From Candidatus Minthosoma equi (GTDB lineage Bacteria; Bacteroidota; Bacteroidia; Bacteroidales; Bacteroidaceae): DNA of 64,000 bases. Numbering within the stretch: the first letter of the stretch is position 1; each line of letters starts with the position of its first letter. Position numbers and translations under genes: made by a program. Location: assembly GCA_018064885.1 (NCBI GenBank), contig JAGHUI010000008.1, positions 1 through 64,000 on the forward strand, written 5' to 3'. The notes beneath the pieces are model-generated. The model saw only the letters and a program-made list of their open reading frames with translations, did no database searches and had not been told where the DNA came from. Shown here in pieces: positions 61,803 through 64,000 of this stretch.

Positions 61803-62267
61803 TTAGAAAGGATAATGTTTTACAGCCTTACTTCCCCATTTAAAAGCCAATACAGAAAAGACGAAGAAAAGTATTGCTGTAAAGAGAAAATCTACTACTC
61901 CAAACATTATGATGTTTATCGTGTCTATCACTTGGTTGCCCTGATTGTCATAGAGCAGACAATCACCAATCAGCCCATTGTCAAGATCGCTTGTCAACAT
62001 AAAATATGCGATAGCGAAATTGACAAGACCTGTTGCTATCATAAGTCCCCAGTACTTCAGTTGTTGATGACGTACAGGGTTCCACAAGTAATAATAGATT
62101 GGTGGTATGATGAGTGCCGAGATGATAGCAATCATGCCAAACTGATTGTAGATCAAATCCAGATCATAATCCTGAGTGCTACAATTGTAACCCCAAAGAT
62201 ACTCTGAAAGGGGTTTGCCGTAGAATGATTCGAGAAGGCTGTAAATGTTGCCGAGTATTTCTTCCAT
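61803..62267 (-). CDS. Integral membrane protein, 154 residues
   Basis: Three or four hydrophobic helices (FGMIAIISALIIPPIYYYLW; YWGLMIATGLVNFAIAYFML; IMFGVVDFLFTAILFFVFSV) with a charged C-terminus (WGSKAVKHYPF). No family recognised. One base after the vWA-like lipoprotein gene and 12 before the tubulin-like gene. Confidence 0.8.
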   Translation of the reverse strand: MEEILGNIYSLLESFYGKPLSEYLWGYNCSTQDYDLDLIYNQFGMIAIISALIIPPIYYYLWNPVRHQQLKYWGLMIATGLVNFAIAYFMLTSDLDNGLIGDCLLYDNQGNQVIDTINIIMFGVVDFLFTAILFFVFSVLAFKWGSKAVKHYPF

Positions 62268-62268
62268 G

Positions 62269-63558
62269 TTATTTGTTTATGTTAATCGTCATTCGAGTAT
62301 AATAGTTCTTTCGGATAATGGCTTCTGCAATACCGCCAGTCATGTATTTGATGCCAAAGGTCTTGTCTGCATTTGAATCATCAATGGCGTTTCCGTCTTC
62401 ATCGTTGTAATAGGCAGGCCATGTAGGTGTACCAGTGCAGAGCTGTATTTCAAGATTTGAAAGGTGTACTCTTTCAGCTTCGATGTGAATGATGTGTGAG
62501 TACTTCTGATATTCTTTGATGCGTTCAACTCCAACAACCTTATACTTTGGGTCGTTGAGAACATACATTGAAGTGTCGCATAGATATGAATCGCTTAGAA
62601 TCAATGGTGCGTAATTTACTTCTACAGAGAAACGAACCTTGCCGTTCTTGTCAGCCTTGAGGTTCTCTATAGAGTGCTTAGGATCGCTTCTTTTCAAATC
62701 AAACTTTCCCGAACCTCTCTTTACTGCATAGCATGAATCTGGCATAGTAGTTCCACCTGCAAATGCCATAAACTCATTTTGAACGCCATCCAATTGGTAG
62801 CGATTCTTCAGCATCTCGTTCTGAATACGGTTCAATGCGCCTTGTGTGCCGAACAACCAAACATAGAACGGACGTTGACCTTGATATAATGTGCCTGCAT
62901 CATTCTTGTCATAACAATAGCCGTTGAATGATGACATACAACGATAACCCATTACGGCAAGTTTTGGATGAGCATTGAAATACTGACCTACTGCATTCTT
63001 GATACCAATCTTCTGGTTGTTCAGATAATCGCCAGCATCTTTACCTTTACCTGGGGAGAAAATACAGTCAGAAATAAAGATGGAAACTGTTGAGTCATTC
63101 ATCTCATTCATAATCATACCTATCATCTGGGAAATATCAGATGTGCCTCGGTTTCCACCCTTTGCTTTGAAAGATGTGGGTTCAAGTTTCTCAATGAAGT
63201 CCTGTACATCATCCTGCTGAGGCAGGACGTTGGAATTTATGTAGAAGAGATTAAGTTCTGAGGTAATCTTGGCAAGTTTGAGGTTAACCAGATAATTGTA
63301 AACGATTTGTTCAAACTCCGTCTGACCCTTTACGTAACCGTCCATGCTACCAGAATTCTCAAGATAAACATTCACAGTAGGATTGAAATCTATTGCGTCA
63401 ATGTAGGCAGTTGCCGTATCTTGTTTAGCAACATTATTGTTTGCTCTCTTGGCTCTGTGAGAATCGCAGCTACACATGAATCCTGTATATATTGTAATAC
63501 ATACAAGGATTGCTACGTGAAAAAAAGGAGTTTTTGAAATAAGTTTGTTATAGGTCAT
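62269..63558 (-). CDS. vWA-like lipoprotein
   Basis: A 429-residue exported protein. I start at ATG 63558 (MTYNKLISKTPFFHVAILVC). The hydrophobic segment ends GFMCSC, a likely lipoprotein cleavage region. The open frame upstream runs through an inverted-repeat region and is not protein-like. A von Willebrand A fold is suggested by VNVYLENSGSMDGYV (DxSxS position with Glu for the first Asp), GGNRGTSDISQMIG and VSIFISDCIF. First gene of the operon; it may sense an envelope ligand or hold the complex to the outer membrane (inference). Confidence 0.78.
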   Translation of the reverse strand: MTYNKLISKTPFFHVAILVCITIYTGFMCSCDSHRAKRANNNVAKQDTATAYIDAIDFNPTVNVYLENSGSMDGYVKGQTEFEQIVYNYLVNLKLAKITSELNLFYINSNVLPQQDDVQDFIEKLEPTSFKAKGGNRGTSDISQMIGMIMNEMNDSTVSIFISDCIFSPGKGKDAGDYLNNQKIGIKNAVGQYFNAHPKLAVMGYRCMSSFNGYCYDKNDAGTLYQGQRPFYVWLFGTQGALNRIQNEMLKNRYQLDGVQNEFMAFAGGTTMPDSCYAVKRGSGKFDLKRSDPKHSIENLKADKNGKVRFSVEVNYAPLILSDSYLCDTSMYVLNDPKYKVVGVERIKEYQKYSHIIHIEAERVHLSNLEIQLCTGTPTWPAYYNDEDGNAIDDSNADKTFGIKYMTGGIAEAIIRKNYYTRMTININK

Positions 63559-63590
63559 ACTTTGTTCTATCTGACAACCCAAACAGAATA

Positions 63591-63598
63591 TAAAGTTA
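63591..63598 (-). promoter_or_regulatory. Weak -7-like box before the motor operon
   Basis: Read leftwards, TAACTTTA (last base differs from consensus), 33 bases before the start codon. No good -33 box is visible. Confidence 0.35.
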
Positions 63599-63612
63599 TA
63601 ATTAATTAAAAG

Positions 63613-63721
63613 GACGTGGGTTGCTGTACTCCTGCTTATCCCGGTTCGGAGGCTCTGGTAAAACCTATACTGCTGAGATAAGCAACCAGTTAGCCCACGT
63701 CTTGGGAAATATACAGCAACC
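63613..63721. repeat. Inverted-repeat region with competing pairings
   Basis: GACGTGGG (63613-63620) pairs with CCCACGTC (63694-63701), and GCTTATC (63634-63640) pairs with GATAAGC (63677-63683) inside it. Alternatively GGTTGCTGTA (63619-63628) pairs with TACAGCAACC (63712-63721). The outer and alternative stems cannot form together. CCCACGTGG recurs at about 63799. Confidence 0.6.
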
Positions 63722-64000
63722 ATACAACTATACCGTTAAAGTATATACACAATTCATGCATATACAATAAGGAATAGTAATGATAGGGGTATAATTCACC
63801 CACGTGGACGTTCCGATTGCGTAGCTTCAAGCAGTATTCGTAAATTTACCAGATTCCCGAAACCTGAAGACAAACGTTACGTAAACGTCCTTTGCAACTC
63901 ATCTTCAACTCCTTACGGAGCTTTCAATTCGTTGCACCATCGATGTCTTGAGGCACGAAGCCTCACGTTAGCAAGGCAACTCTTTCGCCCTGCTCCTCCC
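63722..64000. other. Unresolved sequence at the window edge
   Basis: Several short stem-loops are visible (CTCC-ttac-GGAG at 63909-63920; TGAGGC-acgaa-GCCTCA at 63949-63965). One plus-strand frame is open from about 63760 to the window end without a start codon, and looks like a shadow. It could be structured RNA, the end of an insertion element or the edge of an intron; the window stops too early to tell. Confidence 0.3.

Noticed and set aside
63559..63723. 55-codon upstream extension of the vWA-like lipoprotein
   Set aside because: It runs through the inverted-repeat region and would bury the lipoprotein signal.

Overview
The window looks like a chromosome segment of a Prevotella-like member of the Bacteroidales. 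The signs are TAnnTTTG-type -7 promoter boxes in place of E. coli -10 boxes, start codons without Shine-Dalgarno sequences, TonB-dependent receptors, a BspA-type leucine-rich-repeat surface protein, and Bacteroidales families (DUF4954, DUF4250, smalltalk protein, BT4734-like primase, GH3-like adenylate-forming enzyme). No rRNA or tRNA gene was found.

Layout. (1) 1-16250: a plus-strand cobalamin locus under a cobalamin riboswitch. It holds two TonB receptors, a lipoprotein CbiK cobaltochelatase, a substrate-binding lipoprotein and an ABC permease, and a nearly complete anaerobic corrin-ring pathway built from fused enzymes (CbiH-CbiC, CbiE-CbiT, CbiG-CbiF, CbiJ-CbiD). CbiA is split into two overlapping genes exactly at its domain boundary. 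CbiL and the transporter ATPase are not in the window. (2) 16300-23870: a compact accessory block of phage or plasmid flavour: lysozyme-like P5 protein, smalltalk microprotein, HU-like protein and DUF5675 protein on the minus strand; unknown proteins, an OB-fold protein and a BT4734-like primase/helicase on the plus strand. Inverted octamer arrays lie between the two arms. (3) 23880-27070: a BspA-like protein with a long foldable leader, a small leader-peptide-like protein, and a YafQ-type toxin-antitoxin pair between 42-bp direct repeats. (4) 27111-52720: ordinary housekeeping genes, mostly on the minus strand (manA, M16 peptidase, hflX, rsgA, frr, fumarase, rnc, fabF, acpP, typA, rpsO, lipid A acyltransferase, glycosyltransferase 9, MTA/SAH nucleosidase). 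(5) 53173-63558: a tight nine-gene minus-strand operon that is the most unusual part of the window.

That operon encodes a vWA-like lipoprotein, a four-helix membrane protein, a tubulin/FtsZ-like GTPase, an 1117-residue protein with an actin/Hsp70-type ATPase core, an anchored coiled-coil protein, a MotA/ZorA-like channel with a long helical tail, a MotB/ZorB-like protein with the channel aspartate and an OmpA-like domain, a 54-residue membrane protein and an exported DNA/RNA nuclease. I read it as a proton-driven motor combined with two cytoskeletal-type NTPases and an envelope nuclease. It resembles Zorya in its motor half but not in the rest, and may be an undescribed envelope or defence system.

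Two genome-wide features stand out. A palindromic repeat (core CCCTCTCCC...GGGAGAGGG, at least eight copies) is dispersed here, and in two genes (cobK-cbiD and manA) it supplies the N-terminal codons. Short tandem repeats such as GTTAAAAGTTA or CTCAACTCCCC sit directly before many start codons.
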